This document shows positions 32,058-33,217 of a DNA stretch of 33,217 nt, one piece after another; the stretch's first letter is position 1; every line of letters begins with the position of its first letter. Under the pieces are notes generated by a model. That model searched no databases and had not been told where the DNA came from. It saw only the letters and a list, made by a program, of their open reading frames with translations. The position numbers and the translations under genes are program-made. The stretch is from Chloroflexota bacterium (GTDB lineage: Bacteria > Chloroflexota > Dehalococcoidia > UBA6926), in contig JAPOOK010000067.1 of the NCBI GenBank assembly GCA_026713485.1, positions 1 through 33,217 on the forward strand, in the 5' to 3' direction.

Positions 32058-32094
32058 AGGCTCCGTCACCCTCCCCCACCGGGTGACGGAGCCT
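32058..32094 (+). terminator. 14-bp perfect stem-loop between methyltransferase and helicase
   Basis: AGGCTCCGTCACCC (32058-32071) pairs exactly with GGGTGACGGAGCCT (32081-32094) around a 9-base loop. It has no T tract; the Shine-Dalgarno AAAGGA of the helicase follows about 27 bases later. Confidence 0.6.
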
Positions 32095-32135
32095 CGCCGA
32101 ATCACCATAGCACCAATAAGAAAGGAATGACGCCA

Positions 32136-33217
32136 ATGAATCTCGGTGAATTCATCGACACCTACAAGGACGCAATCGCGCAGCGCGTCGTCGAATCCTA
32201 CCCTCCCCTCTACCGGCCCTCCAACTCAGGTTCGGTTCCGCTGCCCACGCTGCTCCGCACACCGCTCGGCGCGCAGGCCGACGCGATTCGCGGCGCGGCG
32301 CTCTCGCTCCGGGCGAACCGAGGCACGGGGGTCGTCGGCGAGATGGGCACGGGCAAGACGTTCATCGCGACGTCCGCCGCACACGCGGCCGGCTTCCGGC
32401 GCATCCTCGTCCTCGCGCCGCCACACCTGACCGTTAAGTGGAAGCGAGAGGTCGAGCAGACCGTCCCGGGGGCGAGGGCCGTCATCGTCAGTTCCATCAC
32501 GGACCTGGTCAACCTCCGGCGTGCGGTGACCCTTGGGCCGCTCTTCGCCATCATGTCCCGCGAGCGCGCCAAGCTCTCCTACCGCTGGCATCCCGCCACG
32601 GTGAACCGGTGGGCGGTCGCGGGCGGTAGGCTGATTCGGATGGAGGAGACCGGGCTGCCGTTTCGCGTGCCGACCTGCCCCGTCTGCGCGGAACAGATCG
32701 TGGACGCCGACGGCGTGCCGCTCTCGGATGAGGACCTTGCGCGCCGCAAGCGGAATTGCCCCGAGTGTCACGGCCCCCTCTGGCAGGCTGATAACTCAGG
32801 CCCCCGACGCTACCCGCTCTCCGACTACGTCAAGAACCACATGCCTGGGTTCTTCGACCTGCTGATCGGGGATGAGGTGCATGAGTACAAGGGAAGGGGC
32901 TCCGCGCAGGGCATCGCGGCGGGCGTGCTCGCAGACGCCTGCGGGCGATCGCTGACCCTGACCGGCACGCTGCTTGGCGGCTACAGCTCGACGCTCTTCC
33001 ACCTCTTGTACAGGTTCAGCCCGGCGATTCGCTCAGAGTTCGGGCGGTCGGAGGAGGGTCGATGGATCACACGCTACGGCTTCGTCGAGCACTCCATCGG
33101 CAAGGACGATGACCGCTTCACAGAGGACGGCAGAAACAGCCGTCGTCGCAAGTACCGGAAGACCGTGAAGGAACGCCCCGGCCTCGCGCCGTCGGCGCTC
33201 TTCCACCTCATCGGCAA
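32136..33217 (+). CDS. DEVH-box SNF2-like helicase, N-terminal part (runs off window)
   Basis: At least 360 residues are present and the frame is open at the right edge. Walker A is GEMGTGKT near residue 68, followed by LVLAPPHLTVKWKREVEQ (motif Ia type of superfamily 2). Motif II is GDEVHEYKG near 247, a DEVH variant. Motif III looks like LTLTGTLLGG. Between motifs I and II lies an inserted zinc ribbon, CPVC and CPEC near residues 186-215. The type is SF2, closest to SNF2/DEAH proteins of mobile elements. It probably translocates on duplex DNA. The neighbouring methyltransferase suggests joint action. Confidence 0.85.
   Translation, partial: MNLGEFIDTYKDAIAQRVVESYPPLYRPSNSGSVPLPTLLRTPLGAQADAIRGAALSLRANRGTGVVGEMGTGKTFIATSAAHAAGFRRILVLAPPHLTVKWKREVEQTVPGARAVIVSSITDLVNLRRAVTLGPLFAIMSRERAKLSYRWHPATVNRWAVAGGRLIRMEETGLPFRVPTCPVCAEQIVDADGVPLSDEDLARRKRNCPECHGPLWQADNSGPRRYPLSDYVKNHMPGFFDLLIGDEVHEYKGRGSAQGIAAGVLADACGRSLTLTGTLLGGYSSTLFHLLYRFSPAIRSEFGRSEEGRWITRYGFVEHSIGKDDDRFTEDGRNSRRRKYRKTVKERPGLAPSALFHLIG

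Overview
This GC-rich, densely coded 33.2 kb window reads as a large piece of a conjugative or integrative element, or of a plasmid. It is most likely from a monoderm-type bacterium, and Chloroflexota (Dehalococcoidia-like) is my best guess. That placement is inference. It rests on the GAAC-N4-GTTC SOS box, a type IV secretion system (T4SS) with PrgI, VirB4, VirB6-like and pilin genes but no recognisable outer-membrane core (VirB7/9/10), and the style of the large serine recombinase. I saw no rRNA, tRNA or CRISPR array.

Layout. (1) 1-3.2 kb: the C-terminal end of a large serine recombinase meets the 3' part of an oppositely oriented Eco57I-like DNA methyltransferase at about 511-530. This looks like the end of a second mobile element inserted into the methyltransferase gene. 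(2) 3.3-10.1 kb: a Yip1-like membrane protein, an XRE regulator, and a minus-strand SOS mutagenesis operon, imuB-dnaE2-SRAP. Its promoter carries a perfect LexA-type box between the -35 and -10 elements. (3) 10.8-12.0 kb: five short overlapping plus-strand genes, four of them small helix-turn-helix proteins, three apparently paralogous. (4) 12.0-22.5 kb: a minus-strand conjugation operon. In transcription order it holds an anchored surface protein, a VirB6/TrbL-like channel protein, a T4SS pilin-like protein, a PrgI domain separated by an apparent frameshift from a large ectodomain protein, a second VirB2-like protein, VirB4, a VirD4/HerA-like coupling ATPase and a replication-relaxation family protein. 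(5) 22.9-24.5 kb: a helix-turn-helix/coiled-coil protein, then a 0.77 kb non-coding stretch with a duplicated 32-bp hairpin repeat, a candidate origin or oriT. (6) 24.6-33.2 kb: a plus-strand DNA-metabolism block. It holds a small membrane protein, an unknown, a short DnaG-like primase, a Rad52-family annealing protein, a cysteine-less TSCPD protein, a Cas4/RecB-like nuclease, SSB, a RadC-type JAMM protein, two unknowns (one with paired CxxC motifs), an adenine-methyltransferase-like protein and a partial DEVH helicase with an inserted zinc ribbon.

How the parts may work together. The T4SS would move the element. The primase, SSB, annealing protein and nuclease would convert incoming single strands and recombine them, in the manner of lambda Red or RecET. 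The SOS cassette would provide damage tolerance, possibly when the element enters a new host. The small HTH proteins and the XRE protein are candidate controllers. Several genes of the right block are separated by strong GC-rich stem-loops followed by a Shine-Dalgarno, a recurring arrangement worth attention. No canonical HUH relaxase was recognised.
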